Positions 22,576-34,492 of a DNA stretch of 64,000 nt are shown here, in pieces (position 1 is the first letter of the stretch; every line of letters starts with the position of its first letter). This stretch comes from Fallopia convolvulus (taxonomy: Eukaryota > Streptophyta > Magnoliopsida > Caryophyllales > Polygonaceae). The notes beneath the pieces are model-generated. The model had not been told where the DNA came from, searched no databases, and saw only the letters and a list, made by a program, of their open reading frames with translations. The stretch spans positions 2,286,469-2,350,468 of the forward strand of contig OZ024735.1 in the NCBI GenBank assembly GCA_964016875.1, read 5' to 3'. A program made the translations under genes and the position numbers.

Positions 22576-23082
22576 AACCACTTTCTTTTAATTTAATGGT
22601 GTAATTTATCAGAGGTCTGGGCAAAGTCGCCAGGGTGGACAGAGGCTTTGGTATTTGTGGAAATACCTATTTTCCGAAAGGCGACTTGTATCCATTTTTC
22701 CTTCCAGTGAAATATTCAACCAAGCCTAAATCCGAAATTATATTGTCTACCATGCATATTTTAGGGAAAAAAAATGGATAATTCTACCCTTATCGGGATA
22801 TATAAGCACGATTTAAGAATAAACGAATTTAAATCAAACAATACAAAAAATAAATTGTCATATCATAATAGAAAGGTAAACCATCTGATATACATTTCAA
22901 CAACTAAACATTCAACTTATCCGGTCGAGGGTTTGGAATGGTACACCATTGATTTAGAAACATTTATATATATATATAGTCAATTATTTCATATGCTTTG
23001 AGATTATCAGAATTCAGAAAGTGTTGTTTTCTTATTCATAAAAAGTAAAATAAGGCTCGTGCGATCGTCTCATCGTTGATCA

Positions 23083-23307
23083 ATGAATTACGCAACCACC
23101 GTAATACTGTCAGTGGTGTTGGGTGTGGTGGTGGTATATGTGGTGATTCCTTTCTTGTTATACTGCTTATGCAATTGTGGAAAGGATCCCGCCTTACCTA
23201 AACAAACCGCCAGAGATGGAGATATGGTCATTATAGGCACTGCAATTGCAATGGCCGCCATCGATGTCGGCACCGCCGATGATGGGGGCGGTGGATGTGG
23301 AGGTTGA
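23083..23307 (+). CDS. Small hydrophobic/membrane peptide, 74 aa
   Basis: I do not recognise the family. The peptide starts MNYATTVILSVVLGVVVVYV and continues hydrophobic to about residue 28, so it has an N-terminal membrane segment or signal anchor. It is followed by a Cys cluster (YCLCNCG), a polar middle, a second hydrophobic stretch (MVIIGTAIAMAAI, residues about 48-60) and a Gly/Cys-rich tail. ATG 23083 is the first in frame. A TATATATATA stretch at about 22966-22977 lies about 105 bp upstream, and an AATAAATAAATGA signal-like stretch is near 23494. It is outside all the transposons recognised here, so it is the best host-gene candidate, but it may be chance coding. Confidence 0.45.
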   Translation: MNYATTVILSVVLGVVVVYVVIPFLLYCLCNCGKDPALPKQTARDGDMVIIGTAIAMAAIDVGTADDGGGGCGG

Positions 23308-23621
23308 ATAATGTCTGGTCATGTCCTTTTTTTTTATTGTTTTCAGGGTGGTTAATTTGGCTGAAAATGCATGTAAAGTTTGTGTCATGTTTTTTTTTTA
23401 ATTAATTGTTTCTTTTGCATGCGTGTATAATAATGAACTGTGTGTGTGCTTGTGTGTATGGAATTGTTAATGTCGAAATGTTATTTTATGAGATAATAAA
23501 TAAATGATTTGAGATATATTGCATGCATGTATATCAATTGATAACAAGAGGGATAATATATTGGTGTGGTTAAAGGTGGGACGTTGAATTTCATTCAATC
23601 AAGGGCTGAAAAGTAGGCAAC
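23308..23621. other. 3' flank of small ORF, no further gene
   Basis: This is AT-rich sequence with TGTGTG runs (near 23440-23458) and possible polyadenylation words. Nothing else was seen. Confidence 0.5.

Positions 23622-23678
<57 letters not shown>
23622..23678 (+). repeat. (ATA)19 microsatellite
   Basis: 57 bases of uninterrupted ATA repeats. Confidence 0.95.
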
Positions 23679-23973
23679 GGGAAGTGGGGAGGGGAATATC
23701 ACACGATTGGTTTAGATATGGAAAGAGCCGAAATTAAGGGGGATTTAATTTAAAAAAGGAGATTAATATACACCAGAATCAGAGAAAATCTTTTATACCA
23801 CAATTGAATAAGCAATGCTGCTGAACCATCATTCCTTCTAAACCGTCATTCCTCATCCACTTCTTCCTCTTCAACACCAGTCGTACACCATTTTAATCTA
23901 CTAGAAATCCAGATTTTTCAAACTAAATAATTTGGTTTGAAGATTTCGGAATATAATTGTAACAAGATTTGCA

Positions 23974-23983
23974 ATGGAAAGAG
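23974..23983 (+). other. Candidate exon 1 of short split frame
   Basis: ATGGAAAGAG, followed by the donor-like GTTAGT at 23984, follows a CT-rich leader (23835-23880) and a TATA-like TTTTATACC at 23791-23799. Joined to 36813-36982 it gives a continuous frame of about 59 codons. Support is only splice-site grammar and frame agreement. Confidence 0.35.
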
Positions 23984-24296
23984 GTTAGTTATTCGTATTT
24001 TGATTAATTGTTCCTGTTTGTTACATTGTGGTTGTAGAAATTCTTAATTAGATTTCGTTATGTTAATTTATGTCCTGCTTATACGATTGATGTAGTTCTG
24101 ATTCATGAAATTATTGAATCCGAAATTGCTCATATGGCGCATTTGGTTTGTTGTTATTGATATTGAGTGTTGAATAATAATCGGTTAGTAGTTGCATAAT
24201 TGATCATGGTGATTAAGAAATATAAATTGAATTGAATTTGTCATGTCTGATCAAAACAATCATTCAATATGTTGAATAGTTTATGATTATTATTTG

Positions 24297-25103
24297 TGAT
24301 GATACTCAAAATGGTAAAGTAAGAAGTGAGCCTAGGGTACAACGGACACACAGACTCAACGGGCACCCCGAGGATGATCCCGGGGCCCACAACCGTATCC
24401 CCCTTTTATTTTAACAAAATTCCTACCCTTGCGAGGTCCTCCGAAACCTCGAAACAAGGTCTAAACCTCGTAACCGACTCTACTGACACGCTCGCCCACC
24501 AGAACCACTCAGCTAGCGCCCCTCCCCCGAGCCAATCACCAGCTGCCTCGCCTCTAGACCAATCAGAGCCCTTGATCTCGGGCGTCCCACATCGGACAGT
24601 GATCAAAACTCGACCTCCAATCCTCTATAAATAGAGGATAACCTCGTATGGAAAAAGGGTCGAAAAACATCTTGAATTCAAGAACTATCTTGCTCGTTGA
24701 AGATCGACGTGATAGAAACCTCGATAGAAGACCTCGCTACAGACAAGCAAAGTCCACAAAAAAGACTTCAAGTCACATAGAGCCTCCGCTCACATCAAAG
24801 ATCTCGCCACAAGACCTCGTAAAGTGCCTGTGTCATATCCTCTGTTCAATCTCGCATCAAGACAATCAAGAGATACTTAAGTGTTAGGATCACTTAGCAA
24901 TTAGGAGATCTCGAATTCTATTGTACCGAGATCTCGAATCTCGCAGGAGGTCTAGGGTATAAACCTCGCTAGTTTGTTGGCCTCGTTGGCTTGTAATCTC
25001 ACTGTAAAGTTAAGTCATAAATAAAGAAGCAAGTGTTTGCACTTTCGAAATACAACGATCTCGTTCTTTGTCTTCTAGCGAGTCTTTATTTCGGGTTTCA
25101 TCA
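24297..25103 (+). repeat. 5' LTR of Tat element
   Basis: It is bounded by TSD ATTTG and the primer site. A TATA-like CTATAAATAGAGG is at 24625-24637. ACCTCG or its complement occurs about eight times in it. Confidence 0.93.
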
Positions 25104-25104
25104 C

Positions 25105-25121
25105 TGGCGCCGTCTGTGGGA
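25105..25121 (+). promoter_or_regulatory. Primer binding site of Tat element
   Basis: TGGCGCCGTCTGTGGGA starts one base after the LTR end CATCA. It is of the form common in plant Ty3/gypsy elements. I do not assign the tRNA. Confidence 0.8.
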
Positions 25122-25180
25122 AGGTTTTCATCCTAAGCAGTTTCCCGAATAGTGCAAACCTTGGCTTTAATCCCCTCAAA

Positions 25181-25657
25181 ATGGCCTGCCCAAACAATTT
25201 CTTTCCCCAACATCCCGACAACATGCCTGAAACCACGTAGTGGACAGGCGCGGGGCCTACGGGCTGCCAGTTCGGGGTTCCCCCGGGTTGGGCCTACACC
25301 GCTCCACAAAACCAATATCCATTCCAGGGGTACGAACAGGGGGGTGCTCCCCCTAAACTATACCCGGGGTATGGGCAATATCAACAGGGTTTCGCCCCTT
25401 CACGCGTCCCCATGCCACCCCCGGGGGAACCTCACTCTGAATATGTACCCGCGTACGTCCCCGGGCATGCACCGGGGCGCGAGACCTCTACCAACGGCTC
25501 ATCCACGAAAAGACTTCCCCGAGATCCCATGCAGATCTCGCGTTCTCGATCGCGACGTTCGAGAATGCAGGACCCAGAACTGTCCGAGACGCCGGGAAGC
25601 TCACCTCCTTCTCAGGAAACGAGGTGGACGTCGCCGGTCTCATTGACCTTTGGATGA
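25181..25657 (+). pseudogene. Tat gag N-terminal remnant
   Basis: ATG 25181 opens a frame that is Pro/Gly/Tyr-rich (for example YTAPQNQYPFQGYEQGG), as in the disordered N-terminus of Tat Gag. It has a TAG at codon 20 (25238-25240). At about 25585-25600 the sequence jumps to the end of the protease region in a different frame. The normal Gag core, zinc knuckle and protease active site are absent, so an internal deletion of probably over a kilobase has occurred. Confidence 0.65.
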
Positions 25658-26130
25658 CACTCGGCACCGGCTCCACAACGAGAACCGGAATGGTGGAGTT
25701 TACAGTGGTACACCTGCCCTCGGCCTACAACGCAATCATCGGGAGGGTCTCCCTGATGAAGTTTCAAGCGGTGGTTTCCATTTACCACCTCAAAATGAAG
25801 TTCCCCGTCGACGACGGCGTCGGAGAAGTGAGAGGTAACCAGGAGGAGGTCCGCGTCTGCTACGCGACCTCGGCAAAGCAAAGGAGTCCCGTATTCATGG
25901 TGGATTCTGCCGGCGAGGCAGACCTAGAGGTACGGGATTTCACCATCCCCACCCCCGAGGCAGAAAGAAGGGTAATATCCCCCTTCGAAAACAAATCCGA
26001 GAAGGTCTACTTGGGGGAAAGCCTCACCGGGACGTCTGCAACGTCCCTAGAAGCCTTGCTCGCGAGGTCACGCAACGTGTTCGCCTGGACCACGAAGGAC
26101 CTCCGCGGTGTTCCTCGGACACTGGCCTAG
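25590..26130 (+). pseudogene. Tat protease C-terminus and protease-RT linker
   Basis: The frame contains VEFTVVHLPSAYNAIIGRVSLMKFQAVVSIYHLKMKFP, the segment (quoted here only as a landmark at about 25690-25805) that follows the aspartic protease in Tat elements. It then enters the linker to RT (SLEALLARSRNVFAWTTKDLRGV). It ends in TAG 26128-26130. The catalytic Asp upstream is lost in the deletion. Confidence 0.8.
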
Positions 26131-27674
26131 CACTCCCTGAACGTCGATGTCGCCACCCGCCCCGTGGTCCAGAGACGAAGAAAAATGAACGAAGAAAGGG
26201 CAAACGCCGATAATGACGAGGTGGCAAAGCTGCTCGCCGTAGAGTTCATCCGTGAGGTCCAATATCCGAGGTGGCTGTCCAACATCGTTCTGGTCAAAAA
26301 GGCCAGCGACAAATGGCAGATGTGTGTGGATTTCAAAGACCTCAACAAGGCGTGTCCCGAGGACAACTACCCCCTGCCCTCGATTGATGAGCTCGTAGAT
26401 TCAACAGCGGGTCACGAGGTCCTGAGCTTCCTCGATGCATACTCGGGATACAACCAGATCTCGATGAATCCACGTGACGAGGAAGAGACCTCCTTCATCA
26501 CGCAGCGAGGAACGTACTGCTATAGGGTCATGCCATTCGGCTTGAAGAACGTTGGGGCCATATTTTAGCGCCTCATCGACCGGGTCTTTAAGAACCACCT
26601 GGGGAGGAATGTGTCGGCTTACGTCGACAACATCGTAGTACGGAGCAGGAGCCCCGAGGAACATCTGGTCGACCTCGCTGAGGTTTTCGACACACTCAAG
26701 CATAACCGCCTCAGCTTGAACCCCGAGAAGTGCGTCTTTGGTTTATCTTCGGGGAAATTTTTAGGCTTCATGATTAGTGAACGCGAGATCGATGTCAACC
26801 CCGCCAAAGTAGAGTCAATCCTCTCAATGAGGTCTCCGAGGTCTCAAACTGAGGTACAACGACTCAACGGTGTTGTGAACTACCTGGGAAGGTTTTGCTC
26901 CCGTTTGGCGGACAAATCCCTTCCTTTTTTCGCTGCCCTCAAGAAAAACGACAAATTCGTTTGGGATGAAGGGCTCGAGGTCGCTTTCTCTGAATTAAAA
27001 GCCTTCCTGTCCAAGCTCCCCACTTTGTCACCCCCACTGGCAGGTAAAGACCTACAGCTGTATGTCGCGGTGAGCCCCGAGACAGTCAGCGCGGTGCTAA
27101 CAAGAGAGGCTATGCACCCCGTGTACTTCGTAAGTCGTGTGCTCCAGCCTGCGGAGCAGCGATACTCCCCGGCGGAGAAGATGGCACTAGCAGTTGTGAC
27201 TGTCGCGAGGCGGCTTCGCCCTTACTTCCATGCACACCCCATTCAAGTCCTCTCCGACCTTCCGCTTTGCCAAATCCTCCATCAACCCGCTCTCTCCGGG
27301 CGTATGACAAAATGGGCGGTCGAGCTCTCCGAGTTCGACATCAGCTACCTCCCAAGAACCGCGATGAAGGGGCAGGCCCTCGCTGATTTTATGGTGGAGG
27401 TCACCTTCCCCGAGACCGACTCAAGCTCGGAAGAGTGGAAGGTCTTCGTCGATGGTTCACGATGTGATGCGGGCGGAGGGGCCGGTGTATTCCTCGCTGG
27501 TCCCTCAATCGAGACAGAGTACGCCCTCAATTTCGCCTTCGAAGCCACTAACAACGACGCTGAATATGAAGCCATGATCGCCGGGATCGAGATGGTGCTC
27601 CTTAGCGGAGCTCGCAAAATCAGGATTTACACAGATTCCGAGCTTGTGGCTCGCTCAACGGCCAATACGATACC
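26131..27674 (+). pseudogene. Tat reverse transcriptase, RNase H and start of second RNase H
   Basis: RT blocks in order: FIREVQYPRWLSNIVLVKK, then WQMCVDFKDLNKACPEDNYPLP, FLDAYSGYNQISM and YCYRVMPFGLKN. A TAG follows at 26566-26568. The catalytic box comes next, where YVDD is changed to YVDN (26623-26634). RNase H follows (PVYFVSRVLQPAEQRYSPAEKMALAVV). A second RNase H of archaeal type starts with KVFVDGSRCDAGGGAGVFL and runs to RIYTDSELVARS, where the solo LTR interrupts it at 27674. The changed catalytic Asp and the stop make the enzyme inactive. Confidence 0.92.
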
Positions 27675-29038
27675 TGATCGCCTCTCACGGTGTGCGAGGG
27701 TCAAGAGATACAAATTATAACCCGACCCCGTTGTAGTACGTGGTGGGTGTCGAACACTCGGGAAGTCTACTCGATCGATGTGCCTAGATACTAGGAAGCT
27801 AGAAAGGAGAGCATAAAACAAAGGAAAATAAAGAAAACAGTCGGGACCGACACTGAGGTCACGTCGGGCCCGAGGTAGCTGGGGATGTCGAACTCAAAGA
27901 TTTTAAAAGTAGATCTTGGGCTTTTGGGTTCCTTCCCTAGTAGATTAAGGCTTTTCCACCCCAATTCAGGCAATGAGTGATGATCGGACTAGGATCGAGT
28001 GCTTTCGCCCTCGTTCCAACCACATCTACACCTCGATCCATGGGGAAATCCCCTTCGAAGCAAGGTCTTGAGATTGACACATGTTCACTTTCGCTACTTT
28101 GCCAATCTCAAGCCTTGATTCCCGACTTTCGCAAGGAATTGTAGCTCGATGTAGAGTGGGTTCCTTAGATCAAACACTCAAGGCTATGGAATTGGGGTTT
28201 CTAGCCTAAACCTAGCTAGGGTTTTCCCCCATAACCCAAGATCAAGGAGATCTACTCCATGTGACAAGCAAAGAAAGCAATCAAATCAAAAGAGAAAGCA
28301 ATCATCATAATCAATCTCAAAACAAAGCAACGGTTCATTCAAATCCAAAGCAATCCACAAATTCAATTCAAGGGTTTTCAAATCCACAAGATCAAAGCAA
28401 ATCAAAGCTAAACAATCAACAAAACCTCTCAAGTCTTCCTCCTCCTTGGCCGATTCTCTCTCTCTTCCTCCTCTTCTCCTTCCTCCTTGCTCTCCAAGTA
28501 TCCTCTTGGCTCCCTTGGAACCCCCCTTTCTTTTGTGTGTGAGGGAACCCCTTCTTAGAAGACAAGAGGGCCTTTTATGGATTAAATGAGGGGCAAAAGT
28601 GGAAGTTCACAAATTCGTGCCTTGGAGCCCAAGTAGTCCGGTGACCGACTCGGCCCGACACGGAGGAACCTCGGGCCCGAGGTACTGTGCAACTCGGTCC
28701 GAGGTTGGAAACTTCAAAGTCGGGCCCGACGTTGTTGCATCTCGGTCCTGACCTCGTTCCACCTTCTTCTTAGTTGGCTTCTCTTGTTCTTCTTCATGGC
28801 TTGCTTCTCTCTTTCCCGCTTTAACTCGGCCTTTGCTCCATGTCTCGACCCTCCTTCAAATCCATCCTTGATTCATGCCAAATTACCTACAAAACACATA
28901 AAAGGTGCGTAGTCTCCGAATCTCATAGAAATACGGGAACTAAGCTAAAAAGGAACAAAACGCACAAGAAAAGGGGAAAAAGAAACATATTTACAAAGGA
29001 AATCACATATGAAAACACCACCAAATAGAGAGACATCA
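27675..29038. mobile_element. Solo LTR nested in Tat pol
   Basis: This 1364-bp insertion begins TGATCGCC and ends GACATCA, with a perfect 5-bp target duplication ATACC (27670-27674 and 29039-29043). It has no primer site, coding region or second LTR, so it is what remains after recombination between two LTRs of another retrotransposon. Removing it and one TSD rejoins the second RNase H frame exactly. The family of the LTR is not recognised. Confidence 0.85.
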
Positions 29039-30480
29039 ATACCAGGACGGGGTTCTTGCCCGCCTACCGTGAGAAGGTAAAGGCCCTGGTATCGTGCCTA
29101 GAAACCTTCGCGGTAGAATCTGTCCCGCGAGCCTCAAACACGAAGGCAGACGCTCTCGCGAGGTTGGGTTCCGCCCTCCCCCTGGAAGTAGGGAACCGCG
29201 TAATGATAGAAAGAAAACTCACAAGAAGTGTGACCAGGGAGGTCCTCTCCATCAGAACTGAAGACTAGAGGTTCCCGTTGACACGATATGTGGAGAGCGG
29301 CATCCTCCCAGAAGATCCCGCACTTGCCAGGAAGCTAAACATGCAGGCGGCTCGCTACTGCGTAGTCGGCGGCCAGCTCTACCGCCGAGGCTATGCCGAG
29401 CCCAACCTGCTATGCGTGCCGCCCGAGGTCACAAATCACATCCTCTACGAAACACATGAGGGGGTCTGCGGCGGTCACCCAGGGTGGCGGGCCTTGGTCC
29501 ATAAAATCATTCGTTTGGGATACTTCTGGCCCACTGTCCGACAGGATGCAAAGGCCTACGTCCAGAAATGTGATGGGTTTCAGAAGCACGCGAACCTCCA
29601 ACACGTCCCAACCTCCCGCCTCCATTCCATCCACACACCCTGCCCGTTCGCAATGTGGGGAATGGACATCGTCGGGCCATTTCCCAAAGCAGCAGGCCAA
29701 GTGCAGTATGTCTTGGTCGTCGTCGATTACTTCACAAAGTGGATCGAGGCGCAGGCCATGGCAAAAATCACCGGGGCAAAGGTTTGCGAATTCCTATGGA
29801 AGAACCTCGTTTGTCGCTTCGGCGTCCCCATGACCATCATGACTGATCATGGCCCCCAATTCGACTGCGAGGAGACCCGAACCTTCTGCTCTGAACTAGG
29901 GATAGCCCTCAAGTTCTCCTCCGTGGCACACCCCCAATCCAACGGTCAGGTGGAAAATGTCAACGCCCACATCCTGATCGACCTGAAGAAACGCCTGGGC
30001 ATGGCGCAAGGCCGCTGGGCCGAATTACTCCCGCTCGTCCTCTGGACATATCGCACGACCGCGCATCGTGCAACAGGCGAGACACCCTTCACTCTAACTT
30101 ACCGGGCAGAGGCGCTCGTCCCAGTAGAAACCCTGGTCCCATCGACGAGAGTGTTCAACTTCGACGAGAAAGAAAACGAGGCCAACCTTAAGGTCGAGTT
30201 ACAATTCAGAGACGAGCTGCGTGAGGTAGCGGACCTACGGTCTAGAGAATACAAGCGTCACGTGGCTGTATACCACGACAAGAAGGTCAGACCTCGCCTT
30301 TTGGCCACGGGAAACCTCGTTCTGAGGCGCACCGAGGGTGGCAAGTTGGATCCCAACTGGGAGGGGCCGTATCTCCTCGGCGAGGAGGTCGCGCCCGGGG
30401 CTTTTAAGCTCAAAGACAGCGAGGGACGCACCCTGAGCAAAACATGGAACGTCTCTCAACTCAAGAAATACTATGTGTAA
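29039..30480 (+). pseudogene. Tat second RNase H end and integrase
   Basis: The first part (29056-29268) finishes the RNase H (ASNTKADALARLGSALPLE) and hits TAG 29266-29268. The integrase follows. Its zinc finger reads HEGVCGGHPG with a later KCDGFQKHA, so one of the two Cys ligands is lost. The catalytic core has MWGMDIVGPFPKA, MTDHGPQFD and SNGQVENVN, supplying D, D and E. The C-terminal part (GNLVLRR, LDPNWEGPYLL, FKLKDSEG) is the usual chromatin-facing tail domain. It ends at TAA 30478-30480. Confidence 0.92.
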
Positions 30481-30575
30481 ACTCTCCAAACTCCGTTGTT
30501 GCGTTTTGTGAATAAAGGATTGCAGGCTTTTCAAAAACTCTCTCAAAAGTGGAAACCTCGTTTGAAAATAAATTC

Positions 30576-31170
30576 CATCCCTTGCTTTTCGCTTGGGGTT
30601 GGAGAATCTCGTTAAGTCCATCCCTCGCTTCCCGCTTGGGGTTGGAGAATCTCGTTTAATCCATCCCTCGCCTCCCGCTTGGGGTTGGAGAATCTCGTTA
30701 AGTCCAAACCTCGCTTCCGCTTGGTGTTGGAGAATCTCGTTAAGTCCACCCCTCGCTTCCCGCTTGGGGTTGGAGAACCTCGTTTAGTCCACCCCTCGCT
30801 TCCCGCTTGGGGTTGGAGAATCTCGTTAAGTCCACCCCTCGCTTCCCGCTTGGGGTAGGAGTACCTCGTTTAATCCACCCCTCGCTTCCCGCTTGGGGTT
30901 GGAGAATCTCGTTAAGTCCACCCCTCGCATCCCGCTTGGGGTTGGAGAACCTCGTTAAGTCCACCCCTCGCTTCCCGCTTGGGGTTGGAGAACCTCGTTA
31001 AGTCCACCCCTCGCATCCCGCTTGGGGTTGGAGAACCTCGTTAAGTCCACCCCTCGCTTCCCGCTTGGTGTTGGAGAACCTCGTTTAGTCCACCCCTCGC
31101 TTCCCGCTTGGGGTTGGAGAACCTCGTTAAGTCCATCCCTCGCTACCCGCTTGGGACTGGAGAAATTGAA
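30576..31170 (+). repeat. 43-bp minisatellite, about 14 copies
   Basis: The unit is approximately CCACCCCTCGCTTCCCGCT plus TGGGGTTGGAGAACCTCG plus TTAAGT, with small variants (TTTAAT/TTTAGT and CGCATCC). It lies between integrase and the antisense gene. Each unit contains one or two CCTCG words. Open frames over it, on both strands, are repeat artefacts. Confidence 0.93.
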
Positions 31171-31578
31171 GCAAAACATGCGAGGTCCGAGCAGGGCTCA
31201 TGACCTCGGCGTGATTATTGTGCGAAGTCCGAGCAGGGCATAGGGACCTCGGCGGATTCTTGTGAAGATCCGAGCGAGGCTCACGATCTCAATGCAGAAT
31301 TAGAAACACACGATGTGGCCCGAGTACCACAGTAGTTGTGACACTCGAACCATGGGGTTGGATAGATATGGACGAGCATATGCAAATAAGCCAAACAAAC
31401 AAACAATCATGAGAAAAGGAAAATGATATAAAAAAAGGTGGGCCACGAGGGCCCAGATGTTTAAATTACAAACCCCGCAGGGCCGCCAGAATAAAGGCCA
31501 CAAGGGCCGAGATGTTTAGATTACAGACCCCATGGGGCCACCAACAAAAAAAACAACAGAAACAGACAACAACATACT

Positions 31579-34196
31579 TTAAATCTTCGAGGCTTTGACG
31601 GTGGGGTCGGCGGTCTTCCTGGGATTTTCCGGGGCTTCAGCAGTGGGGTCTTTGGAAATCTCCAGGGCAGAGGCGGGGATGGCAGACGGTTGGGAGCTTG
31701 GCGCATCTTCCCGAACGAGGTTCACCACGGAAGGAACCTCGCTTACCATGGTCCCGTCCGCATTAAGGAAGAACTCACACTCCCCCTCGGGCTCCTCCCC
31801 GGTCTCTTCCCCCATAGTCTCCTCGTAGTTGGGGTTGAAGAAGACAATGCGAGGATCGATGTGCCTATACTTGGCCACCGCCTGCTTAACGCCCATGCGA
31901 ACGGCCTGGTGGAACATCTTCCTCACGCTTTCCACCATCGTCGCCTTGTACTCCTCCGAGTCCACGTATTTGGGACCAGCAGCCTCCACCTCCTCGTTGA
32001 GCTCGACGACACGATGTCGAAGGTTGGTGATCTCATCCTCGGCCTTCGAGAGCTCCGCTTCTTTCTCCGTGAAGAATTGATGCTTAGAGGAGAGCTTAGC
32101 CCGAAGCTCCTCATTCTCGCTCGACAAGGTCTCAGCCACCTCTTTCGCCTTGCTCGCCACCTCCTTCGCCTTTCTTTCCCCCTCCCTCGCCCTCGCAGTC
32201 GCCTTGACCTCGTCCCTCACCGCGACCTCCGGGGCTCTAACCCGCTTCTCTGCCGCAGCAAGCTCCCTCGCTTGCTTCTCGCATTCCTCCACGCGGGCTT
32301 TAAGTGTCGCCTCCATCTTTTCCATCCTCGTATGGGCGAGGTTGATGCGACTGCGGTTGTAATTATCGAAAAAGGTATGCTACGAGTTCGCAAAAATGAT
32401 TGAGGAGAGTGAGAAGTATGAATATAGACACGGAACCCAAAACAGAAACAAAGTTCGTAAAAGTAAAACTTACCATAGCCAAGCACCTAGCAGCCTTGTC
32501 GTCAAGGGCCACATCCGTGAGGTTATTAGCCCACGCGACCTCCTCCTTCCACTCCTCCCGGCCCCACTTCACCGGAGCACCCCTGACCGGGCCAGGGCAA
32601 TGGAACTTGGCGGGCGAAGGACCAACGACGTCCATAACCCTCCCTTCAAAATTAAAGTAGGGGATGACATCCCCCACCGACGAACCTCGTTGTCCGTCCG
32701 CCCGGTGTTTCTTCTTCTTCTCCCCCCGTGGGGACTCCACGCCCTTCCTCTTATGCCCAGCTCCGTCGCCGGACCCCCGCGAAGTCTGGGACGACGTTTT
32801 TGCGACGTCCCTATTGGGCGGGGACACCTCGGTGGTTTTCCCCCCAGACGTTTTAGGTGGCGTGGGTATCGACGTCGGTTGAGGGAGAGGCAGCCTCACA
32901 TCCGAGGTCGGCTCCTTTATAACAACCCCCTGTTGGCTTTGGGGTCTCGGAGCGTTGGAGGAAGAAGTCACAAGCTTTTTGCCCTGCGACTTCGTGGTGA
33001 GAGTGCCAAATAGGTCCACTGTCAAAAAACAAAAGAGAGAAAAATGGGGCATAAATGTTAGATAAAAAAGAAACAAAAACGAGTTAGCGAGCATTAAACC
33101 CTCATGGCTTAGAGACAGCGATAAAACAAAACAGGCCGACGAGGTTTATAACCTCACTTCCCAACAACAAAAAGAAAAACAATCAGGAAAGAGATTGAAT
33201 ACCCTCTTTGCCCTCGCTGGGGGGGAGGCTGAGACTCAGGCCGGCCCGTTCAAGCTGGTCCTGAGAGAGATACACCTGGTATGGGGCCTGACTCGCTGTG
33301 GCGTATCGGGCCTTAAGTGCCTTAAGCTCATCAACCGTGTGCGGGCACACGCACCGAACAAAGGTGCCCGACACCACGGGAAAGTTGAGATATCTTTCGG
33401 TGGGGTCTCGGACCAAAAACCAATTCGGCTTCCACGTCCCGACGTTCGAAGGAGCCGTGGTGATTTTGATATTCGGCGTGCTAAGATTGATGAGGTAGGA
33501 CCGAGGTTCCCTCCTCGCTAGGAATAAAGCCGACAAGTTATCAAGATTCGGCCCGTCCCCAAGTTCACGACTACGAATCGTGTAGGCACACAACAACCGC
33601 CAAGCGTTCGGGAACAACTGCGCGGGGCAGATCCGCATGGCCCACAGATAATCCACAATATGCTGGGCCAGAGGTAGCCTGAAACCCGCTTGAAGACTGA
33701 AAAGGTGCATGACCGCGCACCTATCATAAGACGCCAAGGAGCAGCCCCCCTCTTCGGGAAGAGCCAACTCAACTCCCTCGGGCCAAGCGAAGTCCTTGGC
33801 AATCTTTTCGAGGTCTTCCCGCTCGAGCTCGGTGGCCACTCCTCCGGTCAGATGGTCCTTGGGAGAACTCGGGGTCTTGGGAATCCACTCTTCGAGAACA
33901 GGCGGGACGCGAGACACGGCGTCGGTAATATACGCCGCAGGAAAGCTCGGAGGCACATAGGGGGCGGGAGCCGAGGCCGTGTCCACACCTGACCTCGCCA
34001 CCAAGTCAGTGACAACCTCATCGGGGGTGGAAGATGAAGCAATTTCGACGCCCGACGACGCACGAAGTCGGAAGAAGGTCGAATTAATGGAAACCTCGGA
34101 ATCGTTTGAAGAAGGGTCGCTGAAAACCAGCAAAGGGGACCTCGGGTTCTGGGAATCGCTAGGTTCTACGCTTCCCACGGACTCCGAAACCTCCTC
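31579..34196 (-). CDS. Antisense spliced gene of Tat element (aORF)
   Basis: Three exons are visible on the minus strand. The first, 34196-33203, opens after an acceptor TTTTTAG and has the conserved block (FPEGVELALP-like start, LQAGFRLPLAQHIVDYL, PAQLFPNAWRLL) known from the 'putative gypsy type transposon' family. The second is 33018-32474 (Ser/Pro/Lys-rich). The third is 32350-31579, a long coiled coil of E, K, A and R, ending in TAA. Introns 33202-33019 (donor GTATTC, acceptor TTTTTTGACAG) and 32473-32351 (donor GTAAGT, acceptor CCGCAG) fit plant rules. The first joins in frame. The second leaves a frame mismatch, so an indel or another site is involved. Upstream exons likely lie at 34200-35250. 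Function is unknown; antisense ORFs are known in Tat elements. Confidence 0.75.
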
Positions 34197-34342
34197 CTAA
34201 AAACCCTCTTGAACTTTGAAAACGAAGCCTGGCGGGGGGCTCAAAGAGGCTCTCCTAGGTATGAAAAGAACGACGTCCAGGCCGCGGAAGGCTAACACCT
34301 GGAAAAGAAAGAAGTTTTGAGACATCGGGCAAAATAACCAGG

Positions 34343-34492
34343 GAAAAACAATGCGAGGTCACAACCTCGAAGGGAAAACAATGCGAGGTCACAACCTCGA
34401 AAGGAAAACAATGCGAGGTCACAACCTCGAAAGGAAAACAACGCAAGGTCACGACAACAAAAGGAAGAACAAAGCGAGGTCATAACAGCATC
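34343..34492 (+). repeat. 30-bp tandem repeat, five copies
   Basis: Units of GGAAAACAATGCGAGGTCAC plus AACCTCGAAA, the first three nearly identical and the last two degenerate. Each contains CGAGGT and ACCTCG facing each other. Confidence 0.88.

Noticed and set aside
22774..23001. 75-codon frame beside the small membrane peptide
   Set aside because: It is AT-rich and has no recognisable feature. Its start lies in a poly-A stretch.
24326..24634. 102-codon frame, repeated almost unchanged at 35592-35897
   Set aside because: Both are in the Tat LTRs, so their similarity reflects LTR identity, not a gene.
28261..28542. 93-codon frame rich in S, Q and N
   Set aside because: It is inside the solo LTR and is low-complexity. 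There is no sign of a protein domain.
30593..31243. Open frames on both strands over the 43-bp minisatellite
   Set aside because: Repetition of a stop-free unit explains them. No domain is present.
31595..34200. Several plus-strand frames opposite the Tat antisense gene
   Set aside because: They are shadows of the minus-strand exons, which carry the recognisable conserved blocks and splice sites.
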